Origin: Hyphomicrobiales bacterium
Lineage (GTDB): Bacteria > Pseudomonadota > Alphaproteobacteria > Rhizobiales > Rhizobiaceae
Length of the DNA stretch: 64,000 nucleotides
Assembly: GCA_900472625.1 (NCBI GenBank)
Contig: UCIT01000002.1
Coordinates: 1-64,000 of the forward strand
Direction of reading: 5' to 3'
In this document: positions 47,930 to 56,022 of the stretch, in pieces
How positions within the stretch are numbered: position 1 is the stretch's first letter
Layout of the letters: every line of letters starts with the position of its first letter
Program-made: the position numbers and the translations under genes
The notes under the pieces: model-generated
What the model was told of the DNA's origin: nothing
Databases searched by the model: none
Seen by the model: only the letters and a program-made list of their open reading frames with translations

Positions 47930-48877
47930 TCAGCGAAATGAATGGGCCGCCGCCATCTCCGGGGCAGCGGGCGTCACCAGCGGCCGGAACCGCGCGTCGC
48001 CGTCAAGTTTCAGCGCCTGTACCGTATGCGTCTCCAGCGCCCGCGTGACCGCGTTGATGTCGCCGTCCAGATGCTCGACCGGGATCATCTCGCCGACGAC
48101 GAAATCGAAGCGGTCGCCGCGCTTGTTGAGCAGCTCGTGAAACACCGTCATGTCGCGTAGCTCCGTCGACCACTTGGCGAACCAGTAGAACAGCCCGGAA
48201 TTGCGCGCCGTCATGTGCACCGGCAGGATCGGCAGATTGTATTTGCGCGCCAGCCCGACAGCCGACGTCTTCCACGGTCGCTCGTTGAGCTGGCCGTTCG
48301 CCCAGTAGGCGATGCGGCCGGACGGAAACAGCACCGTCGCCTTGCCCTCGCGCACCGCGTGGTTGGTGATCTGCAGCGTCTCGCGCGCCTTCAGCTTGCT
48401 CTTGTGCTCGTCGCGCCATTCGACCGGAATGATCATCTCGGCAAAGCGGGGATTGACCCGCACCGCATCGCGGTTGGCGAACACCATCATGTCGGGTCGC
48501 CGCGTCTTCAGGAGATCGAAGACGGCGACGCCATCGGCGATGCCGGTCGGGTGATTGCTGACCAGAATGAAGCCGCCGCTTGCGGGAATGCGTTCGTCGT
48601 GCCTGACGGAGATTTCGAGGTTCAGAAGATCGCTCATATATTCGAAGCACTGGAAGCCCGGCATGTTGGCGACGTCGTTGGCGAACTTCATCGCCTTGTT
48701 GTAGCGCAGCAGCGTATAGAGGAATGGTCGCATCACCGGCCAAAGCGGATGGCTGACGATGCGCTGGCCGCGCTCGGCGATCAGCGTATCGACGATATGT
48801 CCGGGTTTGCCGTGGGAGACCAGTGCGATCGCTTCCGCGAACTGTCCGAAGGCCGTCGTTGGGTGGCGCCGTGCCAT
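47930..48877 (-). CDS. lysophospholipid acyltransferase family protein
   Basis: A 315-residue acyltransferase. The motif SNHPTGIADG (H109, D115) has five residues between His and Asp, as in the hemolysin/OlsA-like branch rather than PlsC (four). LFPSGRI provides motif III. The long N-terminal region is of the type found in GNAT-plsC-like proteins. The substrate may be a lysophospholipid or acyl-glycerol phosphate. The start at 48877 is preferred over 48964. Confidence 0.82.
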   Translation of the reverse strand: MARRHPTTAFGQFAEAIALVSHGKPGHIVDTLIAERGQRIVSHPLWPVMRPFLYTLLRYNKAMKFANDVANMPGFQCFEYMSDLLNLEISVRHDERIPASGGFILVSNHPTGIADGVAVFDLLKTRRPDMMVFANRDAVRVNPRFAEMIIPVEWRDEHKSKLKARETLQITNHAVREGKATVLFPSGRIAYWANGQLNERPWKTSAVGLARKYNLPILPVHMTARNSGLFYWFAKWSTELRDMTVFHELLNKRGDRFDFVVGEMIPVEHLDGDINAVTRALETHTVQALKLDGDARFRPLVTPAAPEMAAAHSFR

Positions 48878-49018
48878 GCAAGATCCTGCGTCGTTGGGAA
48901 ACCAGTTATCGCCACTATTATGATCTAGGCATGACAGACACTTGGCCGATATTAGCGATTCCATAACCCTCCCCCTTCAGAGTTGGCGGGCGAACCGGCA
49001 AATTCAAGGGGCAGCCAG

Positions 49019-49954
49019 ATGAACGAATTGCTGATCATGGCCGACCCGCGGCTGATGGCCGAACGCGCCGCCTGGCTGCAGTCTCTTGCCAGCGAACGAC
49101 GGCTTTCCGCCCACACGCTCGATGCCTACGAGCGCGACACGCGCCAGTTCCTAACCTTCATGACCGGCCATCTCGCCGGGCCGACGACACTGAAGGATAT
49201 CGAGGCGCTGCGGCCCGCCGATTTCCGCGCCTTCTTGGCCGCCCGCCGCCGCGACGACATCGGCGCCCGCTCGCTTGGCCGCAATCTCGCCGGCCTGCGT
49301 TCGCTGCTGCGCCATCTCGAAAAGAAGGGCCTGGTCAACGCCGCCGGTGCGGCCGCCATCCGCTCGCCGAAGCAGCCGAAATCGCTGCCCAAGCCGCTCT
49401 CCGACACGCAGGCGATCAATGTCGTCAGCGACGAGGCGCAGCTGCACGACGAGCCCTGGATCGCCGCCCGCGACGCCGCCGTCATGACCCTGCTCTACGG
49501 CTGCGGCCTGCGCATCTCCGAAGCGCTCGATCTCCTGCCCGGCGATCTGAGATCCGGCGCCACCAGCCTGCGCATCACGGGCAAGGGCAACAAGACCCGC
49601 CTCGTGCCGTTGCTGTCGGTCGTCTTCGACGCAGTCGAGAAGTACCGCGCGCTCTGCCCCTATCATCTGGCCGCCGACCAGCCGCTGTTTCGCGGCGCCC
49701 GTGGCGGCAAGTTGCAGCAGGCGATTATCCAGCGCACCATGCAGAAGATGCGCAGCGCCTTCGGCCTGCCGGAGACGGCCACCCCGCACGCCCTGCGCCA
49801 CTCCTTCGCGACACACCTTCTGGCCGGCGGCGGCGACCTCCGAACCATCCAGGAACTGCTCGGCCACGCCAGCCTGTCGACCACCCAAGTCTACACCGGT
49901 GTGGATTCCGCACGCCTTCTGGAGGTTTACGACCGCGCCCATCCGCGGGCGTAA
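49019..49954 (+). CDS. xerC: tyrosine recombinase XerC
   Basis: A 311-residue site-specific recombinase resolving chromosome dimers at dif with XerD. The complete catalytic set is visible: R165 (CGLRISEAL), K189 (TGKGNKTR), H257, R260 (HALRHSFATHLL), H283 (LLGHASLSTTQ) and nucleophile Y292 (VYTGV). The core location beside priA and absence of phage genes argue for chromosomal XerC rather than an integrase. The ATG at 49019 gives MNELLIMADPRLMAERAAWL. Confidence 0.93.
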   Translation: MNELLIMADPRLMAERAAWLQSLASERRLSAHTLDAYERDTRQFLTFMTGHLAGPTTLKDIEALRPADFRAFLAARRRDDIGARSLGRNLAGLRSLLRHLEKKGLVNAAGAAAIRSPKQPKSLPKPLSDTQAINVVSDEAQLHDEPWIAARDAAVMTLLYGCGLRISEALDLLPGDLRSGATSLRITGKGNKTRLVPLLSVVFDAVEKYRALCPYHLAADQPLFRGARGGKLQQAIIQRTMQKMRSAFGLPETATPHALRHSFATHLLAGGGDLRTIQELLGHASLSTTQVYTGVDSARLLEVYDRAHPRA

Positions 49955-50039
49955 TCCTTTGTTAACGGTTTCCCTTAAAGGAATATGATCAGCCCAGCGC
50001 GTAGAGATTGGGTCTTATATTTTGGGACCGGAACACATC

Positions 50040-51149
50040 ATGACGATCACCCTCGGCCACCGCAGCCTGAACCCAGCCGCACCGGGCCCATCATCGATGC
50101 GCTCAGCATCGCCGGGCAACGTCGTGCTCTGGCTGATCGCCGCCATCCACGTTCTGCTGGCCGCCCTGCTGATCGCCGCCCTCGTCTCCGTCTCCCCGGC
50201 ATCGGCCGCCGACGACGCCAGCTGCACCGGCCGCAACATCCTCGACGACCTCAAGCAGAGCGACCCGGCACGCTACGCGCAGGCGGTCAAGGAAGGCGAC
50301 GCCATCCCGAACGGCAAGGGCATCTTCTGGAAGATCGAAAAGCCGGGCGTCAAACCCTCATGGTTGCTCGGCAGCATGCACGTCACCGATCCACGCGTCC
50401 TCGACCTGCCGCCGCGCACCCAGGCCGCGCACGATGCCGCCGACACGATCGTCATCGAATCCGACGAAATCCTGGACGAGAAGAAGGCTTCGGCAGCGCT
50501 GCTGATGAAGCCCGAGCTGATGATGTTCACCGACGGCACGACGATCGACAAGCTTTTGTCGCACGACGACTATCTCAGGCTCGAAGCCGGCCTCAAGCAG
50601 CGCGGCATTCCGCTGTCCGCCGTCTCGCGCATGCGCCCCTGGATGATTTCGAGCGTCGTGGCGCTGCCCGCCTGCGAAATGGCCCGCAAGGCCAAGGGCG
50701 TGCAGTTCCTCGACCAGAAAATCGCCGCCGATGCGGTCAAGCAAGGCAAGCAGGTCAAGGGCCTCGAGACACTTTCCGAGCAGCTGCAGGCGATGGCCGA
50801 CCTGCCCACCGAGTTCCACATGAAATCGCTGATCGAGACGTTGGAGCTCGGCTCGAAGATGAACGACGTCGTCGAGACCATGACCGATCTCTACCTCTCC
50901 GGCGACATCGGCATGACCATGCCGATGCTGAAGACGGTCACCCCCGAGGGCGCCGACGACAGCAGCGATTATGCCGCCTTCGAACAGCGCATCATCCTCG
51001 ACCGCAACAAGGTCATGGCCGACCGCGCCGCCCCGATCCTCGCCAACGGCAACGTCTTCATGGCCGTCGGCGCCCTGCACCTGTCGGGCGACGAGGGCGT
51101 GATCGAGTTGCTGCGTAAGCAGGGCTTTACGCTGACGGCGGTGAACTGA
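50040..51149 (+). CDS. TraB/GumN family protein
   Basis: A 369-residue protein with an internal or N-terminal membrane segment (about residues 26-54, ending SPASAADD). The GumN/TraB domain follows: FWKIEKPGVKPSWLLGSMHVTDPRVLDLPP, VIESDE and, at the end, NVFMAVGALHLSGDEGVIELLRKQGF. The two GxxH motifs (GSMH, GALH) are the putative metal site of this tiki-like superfamily. Probably exported; function unknown. Its end overlaps the convergent DUF2867 gene by 23 bp. Confidence 0.88.
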   Translation: MTITLGHRSLNPAAPGPSSMRSASPGNVVLWLIAAIHVLLAALLIAALVSVSPASAADDASCTGRNILDDLKQSDPARYAQAVKEGDAIPNGKGIFWKIEKPGVKPSWLLGSMHVTDPRVLDLPPRTQAAHDAADTIVIESDEILDEKKASAALLMKPELMMFTDGTTIDKLLSHDDYLRLEAGLKQRGIPLSAVSRMRPWMISSVVALPACEMARKAKGVQFLDQKIAADAVKQGKQVKGLETLSEQLQAMADLPTEFHMKSLIETLELGSKMNDVVETMTDLYLSGDIGMTMPMLKTVTPEGADDSSDYAAFEQRIILDRNKVMADRAAPILANGNVFMAVGALHLSGDEGVIELLRKQGFTLTAVN

Positions 51150-51648
51150 GGGCGTTGAGCCGCTTGCCCATATGGCCCATCATTGCCGCCACGATCCGAT
51201 TGTGGAACGGCGTGATGACCGCGATATAGATCCGGCCGATCAGAATCTTGCGCTGGACAAGCGTCATCGCGCTCACCCGTTTTCCGCCGCCCGTCTCCTC
51301 GACGTCGATCACGATGCGAAAATCGAGATGCCTGTCGTCGAAGCCGACGACCACCTGCCGTTCGGATTGGGACAGCACGGGGAAAATCCCGATCATCTCC
51401 GCGCCCTCAGGCAGATCGTGCGTATCCGTCCGCAATCCGAGCAGCGGGCCGACAATCAGGTTGCGCAGCCGCATCAGGCTGCTGATCCAGAACGGCGTGT
51501 AGCCGAGCATCAGCCGGGCAGCCTCGATCGCTGTTAGGGATGCGGCCGGCACGCTCAGCTGATAGCAGTCCGCCCAATCCGCCTGCGGCAGCGCCGGATG
51601 CGGTAAACGCGGCGTGATCTTCGACGGTCTGATTGAGCGCGGTGACAT
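51127..51648 (-). CDS. DUF2867 domain-containing protein
   Basis: A 173-residue protein with the DUF2867 pattern: DWADCYQLSVPAASLTAIEAARLMLGYTPFWISSLMRLRNLIVGPLLGL. GFDDRHLDFRIVIDV follows. Function unknown. It follows the ParD-like gene on the same strand, 11 bp away, but has no similarity to ParE toxins. Confidence 0.85.
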   Translation of the reverse strand: MSPRSIRPSKITPRLPHPALPQADWADCYQLSVPAASLTAIEAARLMLGYTPFWISSLMRLRNLIVGPLLGLRTDTHDLPEGAEMIGIFPVLSQSERQVVVGFDDRHLDFRIVIDVEETGGGKRVSAMTLVQRKILIGRIYIAVITPFHNRIVAAMMGHMGKRLNALSSPPSA

Positions 51649-51659
51649 CGATGCGTGCC

Positions 51660-51920
51660 TTACCTCCGTGAGCGTTTTTCTGCCTTCAATTCAGCCAGGA
51701 AAATTTCGGCGTCGATGTTACGCCCTTCGCCGCTCACAATGCCCTCGTCATAGGCTTTCTTGAGGCGCGCAATCTCCATCCGCCGCACCTCTTCACGCTG
51801 CTCCGAGAGGCGCAACGCATCGCGGACAATCTCGCTGTTGGACGCGTAGCCGCCGCTGTCGATGGCATTCTGCATCGTTGCCGCCTGGTGCGGGGTCAAT
51901 GAAACGGTCAGGGTGCGCAT
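51660..51920 (-). CDS. ParD-like antitoxin (orphan)
   Basis: An 86-residue ribbon-helix-helix protein. The family signature SLTPHQAATMQNAIDSGGYASNSEIVRDALRL and a charged C-terminal tail (KKAYDEGIVSGE) match type II ParD antitoxins. No ParE toxin gene is adjacent; the next gene is DUF2867. The start at 51920 is preferred over 51935 or 51953. Confidence 0.78.
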   Translation of the reverse strand: MRTLTVSLTPHQAATMQNAIDSGGYASNSEIVRDALRLSEQREEVRRMEIARLKKAYDEGIVSGEGRNIDAEIFLAELKAEKRSRR

Positions 51921-52003
51921 GCTGGTGGCTTTCATCTCATAGCGATCGCACATCTAACAAAGTAGAGCATTATCGCTGGATGAGGGCAATGCCCCACACT
52001 CCT

Positions 52004-52120
52004 CCTCATTCCTGTCCTTGTGACAGGAATCCAGCCGCCGCGTGTCTACGCGGCGAAAAGAGTCTTTTGCGATCAATGGCTTGATCGCGCTAGATACCTC
52101 CGACAAGCACAGGTATGAGG
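52004..52120. repeat. structured intergenic mosaic repeat, copy B2
   Basis: A 117-bp element homologous to 32712-32826, bounded by CCTCAT and ATGAGG. Hairpins are at ATTCCTGTC-CTTGT-GACAGGAAT, CCGCGT-GTCT-ACGCGG, GCGATCAA-TGGC-TTGATCGC and ATACCT...AGGTAT. Several stem positions differ from copy B1 in both strands of the stem. It lies between the ParD-like gene's promoter side and the lpd terminator. Confidence 0.9.
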
Positions 52121-52162
52121 GGGGTGGGTGGGCCAGCGAGATCAGCAGAGCTGCGGAAGCGC

Positions 52163-52195
52163 AAAACAAAAGCCGCGGTCCTCTCGAACCGCGGC
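52163..52195 (-). terminator. rho-independent terminator after lpd
   Basis: On the minus strand GCCGCGGT-TCGAGAGG-ACCGCGGC is followed by TTTTGTTTT. The 8-bp stem (52172-52179 and 52188-52195) lies 26 bp past the lpd stop. Confidence 0.85.
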
Positions 52196-52221
52196 CTTGA
52201 TCAGGATCGTTCCCGAACCTC

Positions 52222-53628
52222 TTAAAGATGGATCGGCTTGAAGAACGCCGCCAGCGCCGCTTCCTTCACCGCTTCCGACATGGTCGGGTGTGCGTGGCAG
52301 GTGCGGCCGAGGTCTTCGGCCGAGCCGCCGAATTCCATCAGCACGGCGATCTCGTGGATCATCTCGCCGGCGCCGAAGCCGACAATGTGGCCGCCGAGAA
52401 CCCGGTCGGTGGTCTTGTCGGAGAGGATCTTCACGAAGCCATCCGTCGCCAGCATGGCGCGGGCGCGGCCGTTGGCCGTGAACGGGAACTTGCCGACCTT
52501 GTAGGCGACGCCCGCCGCCTTCAGCTCTTCCTCGGTCTTGCCGACGGAGGCGACTTCAGGCTGCGTGTATACGACGCTCGGGATGACGTCGTAGTTCACA
52601 TGGCCATGCTGCCCGGCGAGGATTTCGGCGAGCGCCACGCCCTCGTCCTCGGCCTTGTGCGCCAGCATCGGGCCCTTCACCACGTCGCCGATCGCATAGA
52701 TGCCGGGAACGTTGGTCTTGAAGTGGCCGTCGATCTCGACGCGACCGCGATTGTCGAGCGTCACACCCGCTTCCTCGAGGCCGAGGCCAGCCGTATAGGC
52801 CTTGCGGCCGGTGGCAACAAGCACGACATCGGCTTCGAGCGTCACCTTGTCGCCGCCCTTGACCGGCTCGAAGGTCACCTTCGCGCCCTTGCCGCCCTTT
52901 TCAACACCGACGACCTTGGCGCCGAGGTTGAAATCGATGCCGTGCTTGGCCAACATCCGCTGGAACTGCTTGGCGACGTCGCCATCCATGCCGCCGAGGA
53001 TGGTGTCGAGATATTCGACCACGGTCACCTTGGCGCCGAGGCGCGACCAGACCGAGCCGAGCTCGAGGCCGATGACGCCGCCGCCGACGACGATCATCGT
53101 CTCGGGAACCTTCTCCAGCGCGATGCCACCAGTGGACGAGATGATCACCTTCTCGTCGAGATCGACATGCACGCCCGGAATGCCGGCGACGTCGGAGCCG
53201 GTTGCGATGACGATGTTCTTGCCCTCGATCTCCTGCACCTTGCCGTCTTCCGATGTGACCGAAACCTTGCCGGCCGAAACGATCTTGCCGGTGCCGATGA
53301 AGCTGTCGATCTTGTTCTTCTTGAACAGGAAGGCGACGCCGTCGACATTGGCCTTAACCGTCGCATCCTTGTGCGCCAGCATCTTCTCCAGGTTCAACTT
53401 CGGCGCCGGCACCTCGATGCCGAGCGCATCCATGCCATGGCCGGCCTGATGGAACATTTCGGAGGCATGCAGCAGCGCCTTGGAGGGAATGCAGCCGACG
53501 TTGAGGCAGGTGCCGCCAAAGGTCGCGCGCTTTTCGACGACGGCGACCTTGAGGCCGAGCTGGGCTGCCTTGATGGCGGCGACATAGCCGCCGGGGCCGG
53601 TTCCGATAACGATCACATCATAGGACAT
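52222..53628 (-). CDS. lpd: dihydrolipoyl dehydrogenase (E3)
   Basis: A 468-residue flavoprotein reoxidising the lipoamide of 2-oxoacid dehydrogenase complexes. The N-terminal FAD motif IGTGPGGYVAAI, redox disulfide C41-C46 (GGTCLNVGC) and the C-terminal active-site HAHPTMSEAVKEA are intact. Its position near sucAB argues for service to the 2-oxoglutarate dehydrogenase complex. Four unrelated genes and a terminator separate it from sucB. Confidence 0.97.
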   Translation of the reverse strand: MSYDVIVIGTGPGGYVAAIKAAQLGLKVAVVEKRATFGGTCLNVGCIPSKALLHASEMFHQAGHGMDALGIEVPAPKLNLEKMLAHKDATVKANVDGVAFLFKKNKIDSFIGTGKIVSAGKVSVTSEDGKVQEIEGKNIVIATGSDVAGIPGVHVDLDEKVIISSTGGIALEKVPETMIVVGGGVIGLELGSVWSRLGAKVTVVEYLDTILGGMDGDVAKQFQRMLAKHGIDFNLGAKVVGVEKGGKGAKVTFEPVKGGDKVTLEADVVLVATGRKAYTAGLGLEEAGVTLDNRGRVEIDGHFKTNVPGIYAIGDVVKGPMLAHKAEDEGVALAEILAGQHGHVNYDVIPSVVYTQPEVASVGKTEEELKAAGVAYKVGKFPFTANGRARAMLATDGFVKILSDKTTDRVLGGHIVGFGAGEMIHEIAVLMEFGGSAEDLGRTCHAHPTMSEAVKEAALAAFFKPIHL

Positions 53629-53654
53629 TGTTTCTTTTCCTTTTCGTTATGAGT

Positions 53655-54299
53655 TTAGTCCGCCGCGCGGGCGAGCGCGAGGCGGAAGCCGAAGCCGACC
53701 AAGGCGGCGCCGGTAATGCGGTTGAACCATTTGCCGCCGGCGATGAAGCGATCGCGGATCGGCTTGACGGTGAAGAAGGTGGAGACACCGGCAAACCAGG
53801 CGACCAGCGCGGTTGCCATGCCGATGCCGTAGCTGAACTGGATGAGCGCGGGCGTATCGTGATGCACCAGCGTCGAAAACAGCGACAGGAAGAACAGCAC
53901 CGGCTTCGGGTTCAGCGCGTTGGTGATGAAGCCCATGCCGAGGCACCTGAACGCCGAGATCGGCTTGCGGTCCTCTTCCGTCACCTCGATCTCGCCGACA
54001 TTGAAGCCGGGATCGCGGAACGACTTGATGCCGAGATAGACGAGATAGGCGACGCCGGCCCACTTGATCATCGCAAACAGCATCAGCGACTGCGACACGA
54101 TCAGCCCGAGGCCGAGGATCGTGTAGCTGATGTGGAACAGCAGCGAAAAGCCCATGCCGAGCCCCGTCATCATCGCGGCGCGGCGGCCATGCACGATGCT
54201 CTGACGCAGGATCACCGCAAAGTCGGCGCCCGGTACGACAATGAAGATCGAGAAGACGGCCATCAGGCCTAGAAATTCGAGAACATACTGCATGGTCAA
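53655..54299 (-). CDS. LysE/RhtB family amino-acid exporter
   Basis: A 214-residue membrane protein with about six helices and the LysE/RhtB pattern (VPGADFAVILRQSIVHGRRAAMMTGLGMG; AYLVYLGIKSFR; GMGFITNALNPKPVLFFLSLF). Probably exports a neutral amino acid or homoserine lactone; substrate unknown. An alternative start at 54293 is possible. Confidence 0.9.
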   Translation of the reverse strand: MTMQYVLEFLGLMAVFSIFIVVPGADFAVILRQSIVHGRRAAMMTGLGMGFSLLFHISYTILGLGLIVSQSLMLFAMIKWAGVAYLVYLGIKSFRDPGFNVGEIEVTEEDRKPISAFRCLGMGFITNALNPKPVLFFLSLFSTLVHHDTPALIQFSYGIGMATALVAWFAGVSTFFTVKPIRDRFIAGGKWFNRITGAALVGFGFRLALARAAD

Positions 54300-54315
54300 A
54301 TCCCTACCCGCACCA

Positions 54316-55068
54316 TTACCGCCCGCCGCTCACATTGAGGATCGAGCCCGTTATATAGGAAGCCTCCGGGGACAACAGATAGAGCACCGCGTCGGCGATC
54401 TCATCCGCCGTGCCCGCCCGCTTCATCGGAATACTGGGCGCCATGTCGCGCGCCCGGTCCGGCAGGCCGCCGGAAGCATGGATCTCGGTGTCGATGACGC
54501 CGGGCCGGATCGCGTTCACCCGCACGCCCTCGGTCGCCACCTCGCGGGCAAGGCCGATGGTGAAGGTGTCGATCGCGGCCTTCGAGGCGGCGTAATCGAC
54601 ATATTGCGACGGAGAGCCAATGATCGCCGCCATCGACGAGATATTGACGATCGCCCCGCCCTTGCCGCCATGTTTGCTCGACATGCGGCGCACGGCCTCG
54701 GCCGCGCAGAGGATCGAGCCGGTGATGTTGATCCGCATTATCCGCTCAAGCCGCGCCACCGACATTTCGTCGACACGTGCCGGCGCATCAACGATGCCGG
54801 CATTGTTGGCAAGCCCGTCCAGCCGGCCGAACCGCCGGTCGACGGCCGCAAACATCGCCACGATGTCGTCGGCGTTGCCGACATCGCCCTGGATCGCGAA
54901 TGCTTCACCGCCACCGGCCTCGATCGTCGAGACCACGGCATCGGCCGCTTGCCTGTTGGACGCATAATTGACGGCCACCCGCCAGCCCTTTCGGGCGGCA
55001 AGCAGGCAGATCGCGGCGCCGATGCCGCGGCTGCCGCCGGTGACCAGAAGAACAGGGGCTTCGCTCAT
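54316..55068 (-). CDS. short-chain dehydrogenase/reductase
   Basis: A 250-residue classical SDR: TGGSRGIGAAI (10-20), NNAGIV near 89, catalytic YAASKAAIDTFTIGLAREV and PGVIDTEIHASGG. The ATG at 55068 overlaps the preceding gene's stop by 4 bp (ATGA), implying coupling to the exported unknown protein. Substrate unknown. Confidence 0.9.
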   Translation of the reverse strand: MSEAPVLLVTGGSRGIGAAICLLAARKGWRVAVNYASNRQAADAVVSTIEAGGGEAFAIQGDVGNADDIVAMFAAVDRRFGRLDGLANNAGIVDAPARVDEMSVARLERIMRINITGSILCAAEAVRRMSSKHGGKGGAIVNISSMAAIIGSPSQYVDYAASKAAIDTFTIGLAREVATEGVRVNAIRPGVIDTEIHASGGLPDRARDMAPSIPMKRAGTADEIADAVLYLLSPEASYITGSILNVSGGR

Positions 55069-55574
55069 GTGCCGCATCCCTTGAAATCGAGAACGTCCCA
55101 CGGCGCCACCGAAGCCTTGCCCTCGCCCCAGATCGACGAGCCGCGAATGGCCGGACCGATGCCCGGCAGCACGACCTTGCCGGCCGCCTCGCCGGCTTCC
55201 GGCTGCAAATTGGCCATCTCGCCCTTGGCGCTCATGCCGTAGACCATGCCCTGCCAGATGGTGCAGGCTTCGAGATCGGCGCCGGTCGCATCGCCGTCGG
55301 GGCAATGGAACATCACCATGCCGATCGACCGCGAGGGATCCTCGGAGGGCATCACATAGCCGTCGAGCGTAAGCGGCGTCTGCAAGACTTTGAGCGTGAA
55401 TCTGTTGCTGGCGACAGCCGCCGCCGAATTGATCGGCGTGAACCGCAGCTCGTAGGCGCCGTCGCGATCGGCGTAGACAGCATCGGCCTGCTTGCACTCG
55501 ACCGCCAGCAGCGGCTGGCCGCAGAGCGCGGTGAAAACGAGAGTGGCGATGGTCACAGGAAGCTTACGCATCAT
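55065..55574 (-). CDS. exported hypothetical protein
   Basis: A 169-residue protein with a signal peptide (residues 1-23, ...FTALCGQPLLAVEC). The mature part has three further cysteines (FHCPDG, EACTIW, FKGCGT), likely disulfide-bonded. No domain recognised. It is translationally coupled to the SDR downstream and lies 4 bp after MAPEG on the same transcript. Function unknown. Confidence 0.7.
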   Translation of the reverse strand: MMRKLPVTIATLVFTALCGQPLLAVECKQADAVYADRDGAYELRFTPINSAAAVASNRFTLKVLQTPLTLDGYVMPSEDPSRSIGMVMFHCPDGDATGADLEACTIWQGMVYGMSAKGEMANLQPEAGEAAGKVVLPGIGPAIRGSSIWGEGKASVAPWDVLDFKGCGT

Positions 55575-55578
55575 TGCC

Positions 55579-55968
55579 TCACCACACGATGCCCGAGAAC
55601 ATCAGCACCAGCCCGATCGCCGACACCGACCAGATCCACGAGCGATAGGGGCTGAGCCCGATCAGATAGGCCGGCAGATAGGCGACGCGCGCCCAGAACC
55701 AAAGTGCCGCACCCCAATGGGTCAGGCTGTCGGAATGGCCGGATGCCACCGTGACCACGGCGAGCGCGATGAAGATGGGGTAGGTTTCCTGAAAATTCCT
55801 CAGCGCCCGCGTCGCGCGGCCGGTGAGCACATTCGGCTCCGGCTCGTGGTCGCGCGTCGAGTTGGCATCCTTGACGCCGCTCTGCATGCGGTAGGCGGCT
55901 GCCTGCGCCATCATGTAAGCGAAGGCGAGCGCGGTGCTCCAGAGCAGGTAGACAAGTTCCAGCGACAT
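55579..55968 (-). CDS. MAPEG family membrane protein
   Basis: A 129-residue four-helix membrane protein. NVLTGRATRALRNFQETYPIFIALAVV contains the conserved RxxxNxxE-like MAPEG residues, and WARVAYLPAYLIG is family-typical. Bacterial MAPEG members may have glutathione-linked activity. It is the first gene after the sucB terminator. Confidence 0.9.
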   Translation of the reverse strand: MSLELVYLLWSTALAFAYMMAQAAAYRMQSGVKDANSTRDHEPEPNVLTGRATRALRNFQETYPIFIALAVVTVASGHSDSLTHWGAALWFWARVAYLPAYLIGLSPYRSWIWSVSAIGLVLMFSGIVW

Positions 55969-55990
55969 CAGGTGTTCCGGTGCTGAGGCG

Positions 55991-56013
55991 AAAAGGGCCG
56001 CTCGCGCGGCCCT
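55991..56013 (-). terminator. terminator-like hairpin after sucB
   Basis: On the minus strand AGGGCCGC-GCGA-GCGGCCCT is followed by TTTC. The 8-bp stem starts 10 bp past the sucB stop. The short U-tract makes it of moderate strength, so some read-through into the MAPEG-SDR-LysE-lpd genes is possible. Confidence 0.75.
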
Positions 56014-56022
56014 GTCGGTCTC

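Noticed and set aside
47930..48877. Altered active site (HX5D) in the acyltransferase as a sign of inactivation
   Set aside because: Five residues between His and Asp is usual in the hemolysin/OlsA-like branch with the NHPTG pattern, so it is a family trait.
49019..49954. Tyrosine recombinase as phage or island integrase
   Set aside because: Full XerC architecture, normal length, neighbours are core genes and no attachment site or phage gene is seen.
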